DNA of 64,000 nt, from positions 1,426,001-1,490,000 of the forward strand of contig NZ_JABTEZ010000002.1 in the NCBI RefSeq assembly GCF_015711605.1, read 5' to 3'. The stretch's first letter is position 1, and each line of letters opens with the position of its first letter. The translations under genes and the position numbers were made by a program. Below the pieces are notes generated by a model. That model was not told the origin of the DNA. It searched no databases and was given only the letters and a program-made list of their open reading frames with translations. Below are positions 48,518-58,292 of this stretch, piece by piece. Origin of the DNA: Planomonospora sp. ID67723 (GTDB lineage: Bacteria; Actinomycetota; Actinomycetes; Streptosporangiales; Streptosporangiaceae).

Positions 48518-49525
48518 TCACGCAGAGGCCCGCTCGACCAGGTGGGTGTCCAGGATCACGACGGGCTGCTCCAGGTGCTCGCCGTTGATCCGGGCGACGA
48601 GCAGGTGGGCCATCTGGCGTCCCATCGCCTCGGTGGGCTGGTGCACGCTGGTCAGGGCGGGGGAGGAGTGCGCGGCCGCCGGGGAGTCGTCGAAGCCGAT
48701 CACCGCGACGTCGCCGGGGATGTCCTTGCCCTCCTCGCGCAGGACCCGCATCGCGCCCAGCGCCATCGGGTCGGAGGCGGTGAAGACCGCGTCCACGTCG
48801 GGGGTGTCCGCCAGGAGCGCGCGCATGGCGGACATGCCGCTCTCCTCGCTGAAGTCGCCGTAGGCCACGATCTCCGGCACCCCGGTGGCGAGCAGCGCGT
48901 CGCGGTAGCCCGCCAGACGGTCGACGCCCACCCCCATGTCCTGCGGCCCGGCGATGGTGGCGATCCGGCGGCGCCCCTTGGCCAGGAGGTACTTCACCGC
49001 CTGGCGGGCGCCGGCCCGGTTGTCGACGTCGACGTAGCTGTAGGGGTCGAGGCCGATCGGGCGGCCGCCGATGACGGTCGGCACGCCCATCGCCTCCAGC
49101 CGCCCGGGCAGCGGGTCGGCGCCGTGCAGCGAGATCAGCAGCACGCCGTCGACGTGCTGCCCGGTCAGGTAGTGCTCCAGCCGCTCGTGATCCTGCGCCG
49201 ACTGGGCCATGGCCAGGATGAGCTGGAGGCCGGTCTCGGACAGCGCCGAGCCGATGCCGCGGATGGTCCCGGCGAAGTAGGGCTCGTCGAAGACCCGCAG
49301 CTCCGACTCCGAGACCACCAGCGCGACGGTGTCGGTGCGCCGGGTGACCAGTGCGCGGGCGGCCCGGTTGGGCACGTAGCCCAGCTCGTCGATCGCCCGG
49401 TGCACCGCGTCGCGGGCCTTCTCGCTCACCTTCGGCGAGCCGTTGATGACCCGCGACACCGTGCCCCGGCCGACTCCGGCCAGAGCGGCGACCGCCTCGA
49501 GCGTCGGACGACGGTCGCCGTTCAT
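48518..49525 (-). CDS. cebR: LacI-family repressor, CebR-like
   Basis: This encodes 335 residues from ATG 49525, placed by GGGGGCGAAA; an ATG 12 bp upstream is an alternative. The LacI helix-turn-helix is TLEAVAALAGVGRGTVSRVI then NGSPKVSEKAR, with hinge YVPNRAARALVTRRT. The sugar-binding core has ESELRVFDEPYFAGTIRGIG. Position after bglC and the exact TGGGAGCGCTCCCA boxes upstream of the sugar operon identify it as CebR, which in Streptomyces is released by cellobiose or cellotriose. A variant box at 49606-49619 lies just upstream. Confidence 0.88.
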   Translation of the reverse strand: MNGDRRPTLEAVAALAGVGRGTVSRVINGSPKVSEKARDAVHRAIDELGYVPNRAARALVTRRTDTVALVVSESELRVFDEPYFAGTIRGIGSALSETGLQLILAMAQSAQDHERLEHYLTGQHVDGVLLISLHGADPLPGRLEAMGVPTVIGGRPIGLDPYSYVDVDNRAGARQAVKYLLAKGRRRIATIAGPQDMGVGVDRLAGYRDALLATGVPEIVAYGDFSEESGMSAMRALLADTPDVDAVFTASDPMALGAMRVLREEGKDIPGDVAVIGFDDSPAAAHSSPALTSVHQPTEAMGRQMAHLLVARINGEHLEQPVVILDTHLVERASA

Positions 49526-49555
49526 TTTCGCCCCCATGGAAGAATCGATGACCCT

Positions 49556-50973
<1,418 letters not shown>

Positions 50974-50977
<4 letters not shown>

Positions 50978-51855
50978 GCCTTGACCGCACCTTCCATGAG
51001 TCCGCCGACGATCTGCCGGCCGAATGCGATGAACACGATGATGAGCGGGAGGACGGAGACGGCCGTGCCGGTGAAGAGCATGGCGTAGTCCGTGCCCTGC
51101 GCCTGGTTGAGCGCCGCGATCGAGGTCTGCACCACCGGGTTGTCCGGGTTCAGCACGATCGACGGCCACATGAACTCGTTCCAGTTCTGCATGAAGGTGA
51201 GCAGGGCCAGAACGGCCATGCCGGGCCGTACCGCGGGCAGGATGACGTTGGCGTAGATGCGCATGGTCGAGGCGCCGTCGACGCGCGCCGCCTCGACGAG
51301 CTCGTCCGGCACGGCCTGGGTGGTGTACTGGGTCATCATGAAGACCCCGAACCCGTTGACCAGGAAGGGCAGGATCACGGCCTGGATCTGGCCGGTCCAG
51401 CCGAGGGTCACCATCATCTCGTAGAGCGGGACGATGCCCATCTGCTGGAGCGGGACCATCATGGTCAGCAGGATCGAGCCCAGCAGGATCTTGCTGCCCT
51501 TGAACTTCAGCTTGGCGAAGGCGAAGCCCGCCAGGGTGGAGATGACCACCACGGAGAGGGTCACCGTGGTGGCGATGATGGCCGAGTTGATCAGGCCGGC
51601 GGCGAAGTAGGCGTTCTCGTTGTCGAGCAGCTGCCGGATGTTCTCGCCGAGGCGGCCGCCGGGGAGCAGCGGAGGCGGGGTGTCCAGCGCCTCGTCCTTG
51701 CTCCGCGTGGCCATGATGAACATGTAGTAGATCGGGAACGCCGACAGCACGAGGGCGAAGGCGAGGACCACCTTCGTCAGCGGGCCCGCGTCCCAGATGC
51801 GGTTCGCCGCGGATGCGGGGCCCGCCGGGCGCCGCCGGGTCTGGATCGCCGTCAC
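50974..51855 (-). CDS. cebG: Cello-oligosaccharide ABC transporter permease, CebG-like
   Basis: This encodes 293 residues with six membrane segments (MalG type). The EAA loop is ELVEAARVDGASTMRIYANV. It begins with VLAFALVLSAFPIYYMFIMA. The start overlaps the cebF stop by 4 bp, and the stop overlaps the bglC start. No ATPase gene is adjacent, consistent with use of a shared MsiK-type ATPase encoded elsewhere. Confidence 0.93.
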
Positions 51856-52832
51856 TTTTTACCCCCGATGCGGCGGGTGAAGGAGTAGTTGATCAGGATG
51901 CCGACGAGGATCAGCGCGAACAGCATCCAGGCGGCGGCCGAGGCGTAGCCCATGTCGAAGTCGCGGAAGGCCTCCTTGACGATGAACATGGCCACCGTCT
52001 GGTACTGGCCGGTGGCGCCGCCCGCCATCGTCGGGTTGCCCTCGAACATGACCGGTTCGGCGAACAAGGTCAGACCGCCGATGGTGGAGACGAACACGAC
52101 GAAGACGAGCGTCGGGCGGAGCATCGGGACGGTGATCTGCCAGAACTGCCGGCGGGGCGAGGCGCCGTCGAGGGAGGCCGCCTCGTAGAGGTCCTTGGGG
52201 ATCGTCTGCATGGCGGCCAGCAGGATGATCGCGTTGTAGCCGGTCCAGCGCCAGTCGATCATCGTGGAGATCGCGATCCACGCCGTCCAGCTCTGGTTCT
52301 GCCATTCGATGGCCTCGACGCCGAACAGACCGAGGAACCAGTTGATCATGCCGTAGTCGCGCCCGTAGAGCTGGGTGAAGACCACGGCGACCGCGACGAC
52401 CGAGGTCACCAGCGGGAGCAGGATGCCCAGGCGGAAGAAGAGCCGGCCCCGGATGCGCTTGTTGAGCGCGTTGGCGAGCATCAGCGCCAGGACGAGCTGC
52501 GGGATCGTCGAGATGACGAAGATCCCGAGAGTGTTGACCACCGCGTTCCAGAACGCCTCGTCGGCGATCAGCTCGGCGTAGTTGTCGAGTCCGAGGAAGG
52601 TCTTGTCCCCGGCGAGCTCCCAGTCGTGCAGGGACACCCAGGCGGTGTAGACGAGCGGGAAGAGGCCGAAGACGGCGAAGAGCAGGAAGTACGGCGAGAC
52701 GAGGAAGTAGGGGGTCGCGCGGAGGTCGAACCGGGCGAGTCCGTTGCCGCCGCGTCCCGAGCTCCGGTGCCCGGAAGCCCGGCGGGGGCCCTCCGGCCGC
52801 GCCGGAGCGGGGGTGTCGACGTTCAGGGTCAT
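51852..52832 (-). CDS. cebF: Cello-oligosaccharide ABC transporter permease, CebF-like
   Basis: This encodes 326 residues with six membrane segments (MalF type). A Pro/Arg/Gly-rich cytoplasmic N-terminus (about 1-40) precedes PYFLVSPYFLLFAVFGLFPL. The EAA loop is DLYEAASLDGASPRRQFWQI. The 82 bp between cebE and this start contain only a GAAAGG ribosome site. It pairs with CebG to form the membrane channel for cellobiose and cellotriose. Confidence 0.93.
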   Translation of the reverse strand: MTLNVDTPAPARPEGPRRASGHRSSGRGGNGLARFDLRATPYFLVSPYFLLFAVFGLFPLVYTAWVSLHDWELAGDKTFLGLDNYAELIADEAFWNAVVNTLGIFVISTIPQLVLALMLANALNKRIRGRLFFRLGILLPLVTSVVAVAVVFTQLYGRDYGMINWFLGLFGVEAIEWQNQSWTAWIAISTMIDWRWTGYNAIILLAAMQTIPKDLYEAASLDGASPRRQFWQITVPMLRPTLVFVVFVSTIGGLTLFAEPVMFEGNPTMAGGATGQYQTVAMFIVKEAFRDFDMGYASAAAWMLFALILVGILINYSFTRRIGGKK

Positions 52833-52914
52833 CGGTCAGCCTTTCAGCGGGGGGCAGGCCACGGGCCCGGCGGCGGGATGGCCGCCGCCGGGCCCGTGGA
52901 GATCGGGACGGGGA

Positions 52915-54267
52915 TCAGCCCGCTGCCTTGGTGCCGGCCTCGACGAACTTGGTCCAGGCCTCGCCGTAGGGGATCGAGCCCTTGTCCATGCCCTCCAGGA
53001 CCTTCTCCGCCGCGGTCTTCACCTGGGCGTGCTTCTCACCCAGGAAGAGGGGGAGCAGGTCCTTGACCGAGGCGCCGAAGATCTGGCCGGTCGGCGCGTC
53101 GTTGAAGAACTCGTTCTTCAGGTCGGCCACCGCCGGGTCCTGCTGGGCGGGCAGGGAGCTCGGGAAGGCTGCGGCCTCCTGGAAGGCCAGGACGTGGCCC
53201 TCCTTGCCGGTGAGGTAGTTCAGGACCTCGGCGGCCTCCTTGGGGTGCTTGCTCTGCGCGGGCACCGCGAGGTAGGAGCCGCCCCAGTTGCCGGCGCCGC
53301 CGGGAACCGCGGCCACGTCCCACTTGCCCTTGTTCTCGTCACCGGCCGCGCCGGAGACCACACCCAGCATCCAGGCCGGGCAGCCCATGGTGGCGAAGCC
53401 GCCCTTCTTGATCGCGGCGTTCCACTCGGGGGTGAAGGAGGCGAGCTTGGCGGTCAGACCGGCCTCGCTGAAGGACTTCACCGTGTCGAACGCGGTCTTG
53501 ACGGCCGGGTTCTTGTCGATGACGAGCTGGTTGTTGGTGTCGAAGTAGGCGATGTTGCCGTTCTTCGGCCCTTCCTGCGACAGCACCACGTTGTAGAGGG
53601 TGTTCGGACCGTCCAGGAACTTGGGGTCGCCCTTGCCGGGGTTGGCGGCCTGGAACTTCTTGCCGACTTCCATGAAGGCGTTCCAGTCGGGCCAGAGCTT
53701 GCCGACCTCCTCGCGGTCGCCCGGCAGACCGGCCTTCTCGAACAGGTCCTTGCGGTAGCACATGGTCATGCCGCCGATGTCGGTGCCGAGGGCGAAGAGC
53801 TTGCCGTCCTTGTTGAGGCCGTTCTCCCACTTCGCCGCCGGGAAGTCGGCCTTGCGGCTCTCCAGCCCGTACTGGCCGAGGTCGGCGAAGAACTGCGGGC
53901 GGGCCTTCATCAGGCCCATCGCGCCCTCGTCGATGCCGACGATGTCGGCGGTGCCGCTGCCGGCCTGCAGCTTCTGCAGGAGCTGGGGCAGGTAGACGTC
54001 CTCGAAACGGTCGGTCAGGTTCTGGTACTTGACCTGGATGTTCGGGTGCTCGGCGTTCCACTTCTTGACGGCCTCGTCGTAGCCGAAGTTCTCGCCGCCG
54101 CCGAAGGTGTGGACGGTGATCGTCACCGGCTCGGCCGCGGCGGACGCGGAGCCGCCGTCGGCGGCGGGCTTGCTGGGCTCGCTCGAACCGCAGGAGGTGA
54201 TCGCCAGGGCGGTGGCCGCCATGACCGCTACGGCCGCCAGCTTGCCCTGCCGCTTGTTGTTCAACAT
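52915..54267 (-). CDS. cebE: Extracellular sugar-binding lipoprotein, CebE-like
   Basis: This encodes 450 residues. The signal ends in a lipobox, LAITSC with lipidated Cys26. The mature protein has the family 1 sugar-binder pattern: VTITVHTFGGGENFGYDEAV, DIVGIDEGAMGLMKARP, FALGTDIGGMTMCYRKDLF and MGCPAWMLGVVSG. It captures cello-oligosaccharides for CebFG. First gene of cebEFG-bglC; two exact CebR boxes lie 100 and 231 bp upstream. Confidence 0.93.
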   Translation of the reverse strand: MLNNKRQGKLAAVAVMAATALAITSCGSSEPSKPAADGGSASAAAEPVTITVHTFGGGENFGYDEAVKKWNAEHPNIQVKYQNLTDRFEDVYLPQLLQKLQAGSGTADIVGIDEGAMGLMKARPQFFADLGQYGLESRKADFPAAKWENGLNKDGKLFALGTDIGGMTMCYRKDLFEKAGLPGDREEVGKLWPDWNAFMEVGKKFQAANPGKGDPKFLDGPNTLYNVVLSQEGPKNGNIAYFDTNNQLVIDKNPAVKTAFDTVKSFSEAGLTAKLASFTPEWNAAIKKGGFATMGCPAWMLGVVSGAAGDENKGKWDVAAVPGGAGNWGGSYLAVPAQSKHPKEAAEVLNYLTGKEGHVLAFQEAAAFPSSLPAQQDPAVADLKNEFFNDAPTGQIFGASVKDLLPLFLGEKHAQVKTAAEKVLEGMDKGSIPYGEAWTKFVEAGTKAAG

Positions 54268-54366
54268 TCCGGACCCCTCTCAGGTGGTCGCCCGAATCGA
54301 TGGGAGGTGACGTCGCAGGCCGGTCCCCGACAGCTCGGCCTCAACGGGTGAATCGTCAGCGTGTTT

Positions 54367-54380
54367 TGGGAGCGCTCCCA
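54367..54380. promoter_or_regulatory. CebR box, proximal to cebE
   Basis: TGGGAGCGCTCCCA, identical to the Streptomyces CebR consensus, lies 100 bp upstream of the cebE start. Confidence 0.9.
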
Positions 54381-54497
54381 CGAAGAGTGGACGAAGGGCC
54401 ACCGGGGCGTCAATATCCCGAAACTCAACCGTTACATCGCGGCTACATGCCCAGGACATCTGATGGTCAACGGGGAGGAAGTGCTCAAGCAGGCACT

Positions 54498-54511
54498 TGG
54501 GAGCGCTCCCA
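54498..54511. promoter_or_regulatory. CebR box, distal
   Basis: A second exact TGGGAGCGCTCCCA lies 131 bp further from cebE. Two boxes may allow DNA looping or control of a second promoter. Confidence 0.88.
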
Positions 54512-55232
54512 TCACGGGAGGTGGCATCTCGCCGCTTCCCGCCTCATACGCCCCTCGACCGGCCTCTTGGCGCAGGGCCCGGGAGGTGTCCGGGCGGCCT
54601 CCGGCCGGGAGGGGGACGTGCCGCCCCGATCGCGGCGAGGCGCTCGTGACGACCGGGCGGCCCTCCTCGCCGGTCGGGAAAGGACCGCCACCGGACCGAG
54701 GGCGCGCGGACCGTTTCGACGACGAACGGCGAAGACGTCATTCCCGCCCGAAATCCGAATGCCCGTGAAAAACTGTTTCCACGTTGACCGGAACAAGAGA
54801 AACGTGCTGTCCGCCGCCTGGCGGGGAAAGCCGTCCTCGCGCGATTCGGCCCTGGCGCGGATAAGCCGCCCCACGACACCGGGATCGCGGATCGGTGCGG
54901 CGGGCGAACGCACTGTGAGGGGTTCCTCGCCTGGTGGGAGACGGGCGGATCGCCCGGGAGGCACGGCCTCGCCTGCCACCGCCGTCACCGTGACGAGCCG
55001 CCCGGGCCCCGGTCGCCGCCGTTCCGGGAAGGAGCGGCCGTGGACGCGATCGGTGTTATGGGCGACATCGCAGGCAATGGCGGAGTCGACCGGCGCCGGC
55101 GCCTGACGTGATTCCACGGGGCGTTATTTCCGTCGTCCCGTCAAAGGCCGTGAGACGACGGCCTCGGTGCGGCCGCTCCACCGGGCGGGGATTCCGGCCG
55201 GCGCCATCACCCGGCCACTCGCGGTGGCACGG
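54512..55232. other. Gene-poor region, nothing convincing
   Basis: About 0.7 kb without a credible gene. Open frames exist on both strands but lack ribosome sites, domain-like sequence or a third-position pattern. The composition is more even than in the flanking genes. It may hold decayed sequence or an RNA gene, but no specific signal was found. Confidence 0.5.
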
Positions 55233-55268
55233 GAAAGGGGTACGGCTCACGCGGACCGTACCCCTTTC
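55233..55268 (-). terminator. Terminator of the CHAP hydrolase gene
   Basis: The 13-bp perfect stem GAAAGGGGTACGG / CCGTACCCCTTTC with a 10-nt loop begins 14 bp past the stop and is A/T-edged. Confidence 0.8.
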
Positions 55269-55282
55269 GGAAAGCTCCGTGA

Positions 55283-56008
55283 TCAGGACGAGTAGACCGG
55301 GTAGCCGTATCCGACGACCTCCGACTCGGGCCGGACGCGCTGCTCGACGTTGCCGTTGCCGGTGTTGCCCTCGATCGTGGTGATCGTGCCGTCGCCGTTG
55401 TCGTGCTTGACGAAGCCGACGTGGTCGATCCCGTAGATGCTGTCGCCGCGGCTCCAGTCGAAGAAGACGAGCGCACCGGGCCTCGGGGTGTCGCCCCAGT
55501 GCCGGTTGTTCTGGAACCACTGGGCGTGGGAGACGGTGTAGGCGTCCCAGCCGACGGTCGGGCGGATGCCGACCTGCTCGCCGACCCACGAGACGAACAT
55601 GTCGCACCAGGGGGCGTTGGCGTACCCCTGCACGTTGCCGCCGTCGCGGGCGATGGTCTCCTTCACCCGGGGGGAGGACATGTACCAGGAGTGGAACTTG
55701 GTCCCGCCGCCGGAGGAGTTCTCCCGGATCCCGATCTGCTGCTCGGCGACGGCCAGCAGCTGCGCGGCCGAGACCTTGGGCAGGCCCTCGGCGATGACCT
55801 GCAGGCGGGTCTTGGGAGAGGACGGGGCAGAGGCGGCCCAGCTCAGCTGGGGGACCTCGGCGGCGGGCGCGTTGAGGGGGTCGTGCGCGCCGGCGGCGAA
55901 GGCCTGGGGGGCGGTGACGGCGCCGCCGGTGACGGCGACGGACATCCCGAGGATCACGCGGGTCAGGTGGCGCTTCTTCGGGGGAGAGACACGGCGGTGC
56001 TTGCCCAT
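55283..56008 (-). CDS. Secreted CHAP-domain cell-wall hydrolase
   Basis: This encodes 241 residues from ATG 56008, the first ATG after the ribosome site AAGGAG; a further ATG at 56035 is in the riboswitch expression platform. A basic N-terminus and hydrophobic core (LTRVILGMSVAVTGGAV) form a signal peptide. The C-terminal CHAP domain has catalytic Cys in NAPWCDMFVSWVGEQ, His in IDHVGFVKHD and the polar third residue in TIEGNTGNGN. It should cleave peptidoglycan peptides. A c-di-AMP riboswitch precedes it, as for many actinobacterial Rpf and CHAP/NlpC enzymes. Confidence 0.93.
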   Translation of the reverse strand: MGKHRRVSPPKKRHLTRVILGMSVAVTGGAVTAPQAFAAGAHDPLNAPAAEVPQLSWAASAPSSPKTRLQVIAEGLPKVSAAQLLAVAEQQIGIRENSSGGGTKFHSWYMSSPRVKETIARDGGNVQGYANAPWCDMFVSWVGEQVGIRPTVGWDAYTVSHAQWFQNNRHWGDTPRPGALVFFDWSRGDSIYGIDHVGFVKHDNGDGTITTIEGNTGNGNVEQRVRPESEVVGYGYPVYSS

Positions 56009-56039
56009 CGAGGGATTGACTCCTTTGGCTTCCATAGCG

Positions 56040-56190
56040 CCTACCGGGTTAGCTGACGGGTTCGGGCTGGGAAGTGCCCTACAGCGCGGGGTCGCGCTGA
56101 TTCACCCCGGGAAAGGTGGGTTCCCGGTTCCGCGGTTTCGCGGATTCGGCTCTGTGCCCACCCCATCGGCACCGGGTTCGGCGGGGTGAG
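56040..56190 (-). promoter_or_regulatory. Cyclic di-AMP riboswitch (ydaO-yuaA class)
   Basis: On the minus strand the conserved blocks are CCGCCGAACCCGG, AGAGCCGAATCCGC, GGAACCCA, GGGGTGAATC and a 3' block AGCCCGAACCCGTCAGCTAA followed by GGTAGGCG. Order and spacing match the actinobacterial ydaO-yuaA RNA. High c-di-AMP is expected to switch off the hydrolase gene, linking wall turnover to osmotic status. Confidence 0.9.
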
Positions 56191-56279
56191 TCATGACCCG
56201 GCAACGGCTGGGCAAGATGCCGGGCCGGAAGGCCTCCCCCCGCCTCCCTTCAGCAAAAGAAGCCAAAAATGCTGATAAA

Positions 56280-57107
56280 TCAGCCCAAGCGGTTGAACGT
56301 CGCGGGGTCCGGCCCCAGGCGCGTGCCGGTGTCCAGTGCGGCGAGCGCCGCCATGTCCTCCGGGTCCAGGGCGAAGCCGAAGACGTCGATGTTCTCGGCG
56401 ATCCGGGACGGCGTCACCGACTTGGGGATCACGACGTTGCCCAGCTGGAGGTGCCAGCGGAGCACCACCTGGGCCGGGCTCCTGCCGTGCTTGGCGGCGA
56501 GCTTCGCCAGGACCGGCTCGGCCAGCAGCCCCCGCCCCTGGCCGAGCGGGCTCCACGCCTCGGTGACGATGCCGCGCTCGGCGTGGTATCTGCGCAGCTC
56601 CGCCTGGGGAAGCATCGGGTGCAGCTCGATCTGGTTGACCGCCGGCACGACCCCGGCCTCCCCGAGCAGCCGGTCCAGGGTCTCCACCGTGAAGTTGGAG
56701 ACCCCGACGGCCCGGACCCGGCCCTCGGCGTGGAGCCTCTCCAGGGCCTTCCACGTCTCCACGTACCTGTCCTGAGCGGGGACCGGCCAGTGGATCAGGT
56801 AGAGGTCGAGGTAGTCGAGGCCGAGCCGGTCCATGCTCGCGTCGAAGGCGCGCAGCGCGGCGTCGTAGCCGTGGTCGTCGTTCCAGAGCTTGGTCGTGAC
56901 GAACAGCTCCTCGCGCGGCACCCCCGACGCGCGGATCGCACGGCCCACCCCCTCCTCGTTGCGGTAGAGCTTGGCGGTGTCGACGCTCCGGTAGCCCGCC
57001 TCCAGCGCGGCGGACACCGCCGCGGCCGCCTCACCGCCGGGCACACGCCAGACGCCGAAGCCGAGCCGGGGCATCCTCACGCCGTTGTTGAGAGTGACGA
57101 AATCCAT
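56280..57107 (-). CDS. Aldo/keto reductase
   Basis: This encodes 275 residues from ATG 57107; an ATG 9 bp upstream is a possible alternative. The AKR tetrad is visible: Asp in SVDTAKLY, Tyr in KLYRNEEGVG, Lys in VTTKLWNDDH and His in LIHWPVP. The NADPH loop includes IPKSVTPSRIAENIDVF. It resembles the AKR5 group, which reduces 2,5-diketo-D-gluconate or methylglyoxal. A small GCTGAT-AA-ATCAGC hairpin overlaps the stop. Single gene. Confidence 0.94.
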   Translation of the reverse strand: MDFVTLNNGVRMPRLGFGVWRVPGGEAAAAVSAALEAGYRSVDTAKLYRNEEGVGRAIRASGVPREELFVTTKLWNDDHGYDAALRAFDASMDRLGLDYLDLYLIHWPVPAQDRYVETWKALERLHAEGRVRAVGVSNFTVETLDRLLGEAGVVPAVNQIELHPMLPQAELRRYHAERGIVTEAWSPLGQGRGLLAEPVLAKLAAKHGRSPAQVVLRWHLQLGNVVIPKSVTPSRIAENIDVFGFALDPEDMAALAALDTGTRLGPDPATFNRLG

Positions 57108-57251
57108 GCCCCTCATGATCTCCCACCGGTACGGGCGCCCGGCGGACGGCACCGCACCCGGCCGTGCGGCATGCGGGCACGCGGCGGCGTAGTCGGCTGT
57201 TCACCTCCGGTTCCCGGGCGCGTAAGGCCGCCAGGCTACGGTGGCCTGGTC

Positions 57252-58292
57252 GTGAACGGGTCATCGCCCGGCGTGGAGGAAGACGGTCGAGACCACGCGC
57301 GGGAGCAGGGTTCGGCCGTTGCCTGGGTGGAGTCCCCGCTGCAGATGCTCTGCGTCGCGGAGGCCCACCATGCCGGACTGCTGGGCGCCCGCACCCGCCT
57401 GGTGCCCCGCGCGAGGCTGCGCCCGCTCACCGTCACCCGCCGGGAGCTGCGGCGGCTCGCCCTGCCCGACGGGCTGGAGCTGGCCGAGCCCGAACCCGGC
57501 ATGCCCCGCCCGCCCCGCGGCCTGACCTGGGTGGTGGGCGACGCGTTCTCCGGGAAGGTGCAGGCCGGATGGCTCACGGCGGCCCCCCGCCGCATCGTGA
57601 TCGTGGATGACGGGCTGGCCACGATCAGGCTCCTCGAACTGCTCGCCGGCCGGATGTGGACGCCGCTGCTGCGGGCCCGGGCCGCCGCGAACCCGGCCAG
57701 GACCCTGCTGGGGACCGCCGCGGGCCTGCGGCTGCGCGCCGCGGCCCGGTCCGGACGGCTGGCGGTCTTCACGGCGCTGCCGGTTCCCGCCGGGCTGGCG
57801 GAGGCCGTACGGCGCACCGGGGCCGAGCTGGTCACCCACGACTTCGCCTGGCTGCGCGCCCAGCCGCTGCGCAGGCCCCGGCCCGAGGAACGCACCGTCG
57901 TGCTGGGCACCTCGCTGGTCCGCAACGGCCTCATCCACCGCGACCGCTATTTCGGCTGGCTGGCCGGTCTCGGCTCCGCCGAGCCGGTCGCCTACTTCCC
58001 GCACCGGCGGGAGGACCCCGGCGACCTCGCCCGGGTCGGGGAGCAGCCCGGGATCACCGTCTACGACGGCGGGATGCCCGCGGAGATGACCCTGCGCGGG
58101 CTGGCCGCGGAACAGCGGGTGCTGAGCCTGCCCTCCACGGCGGTCACCTCCCTGCGGGTCCTGCTGGCGGCCCGGGGCGTCACCGTGGAGACGGTGGAGG
58201 TCCCCGACGAGTGGTGGACCGCCCGGGCGGCACCCTCGCTCCGCTCTCATCTTTCGATGTTCGCCCATCACGACACGGGAGTCAGCGGTTGA
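57252..58292 (+). CDS. Polysialyltransferase-like glycosyltransferase, wall-polymer locus
   Basis: This encodes 346 residues from GTG 57252; a GTG at 57273 is another option. Features are VESPLQMLCVAEAHHAGLLG at the N-terminus, VVGDAFSGKVQAGWL, RIVIVDDGLATIRLLELLAG and a late YFPHRREDPGDLA. The SPLQ start and the DDG-type segment resemble the polysialyl/sialyltransferase superfamily, which uses CMP-activated nonulosonic sugars. The stop overlaps the DUF6716 gene TTG start by 4 bp. A role in adding ulosonic acid-type sugars to a wall glycopolymer is inference. Confidence 0.72.
   Translation: MNGSSPGVEEDGRDHAREQGSAVAWVESPLQMLCVAEAHHAGLLGARTRLVPRARLRPLTVTRRELRRLALPDGLELAEPEPGMPRPPRGLTWVVGDAFSGKVQAGWLTAAPRRIVIVDDGLATIRLLELLAGRMWTPLLRARAAANPARTLLGTAAGLRLRAAARSGRLAVFTALPVPAGLAEAVRRTGAELVTHDFAWLRAQPLRRPRPEERTVVLGTSLVRNGLIHRDRYFGWLAGLGSAEPVAYFPHRREDPGDLARVGEQPGITVYDGGMPAEMTLRGLAAEQRVLSLPSTAVTSLRVLLAARGVTVETVEVPDEWWTARAAPSLRSHLSMFAHHDTGVSG

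Noticed and set aside
54512-55117. 201-codon minus-strand ORF in the gene-poor region
   Set aside because: No ribosome site and no domain-like sequence; the composition is Arg/Pro-rich shadow type.
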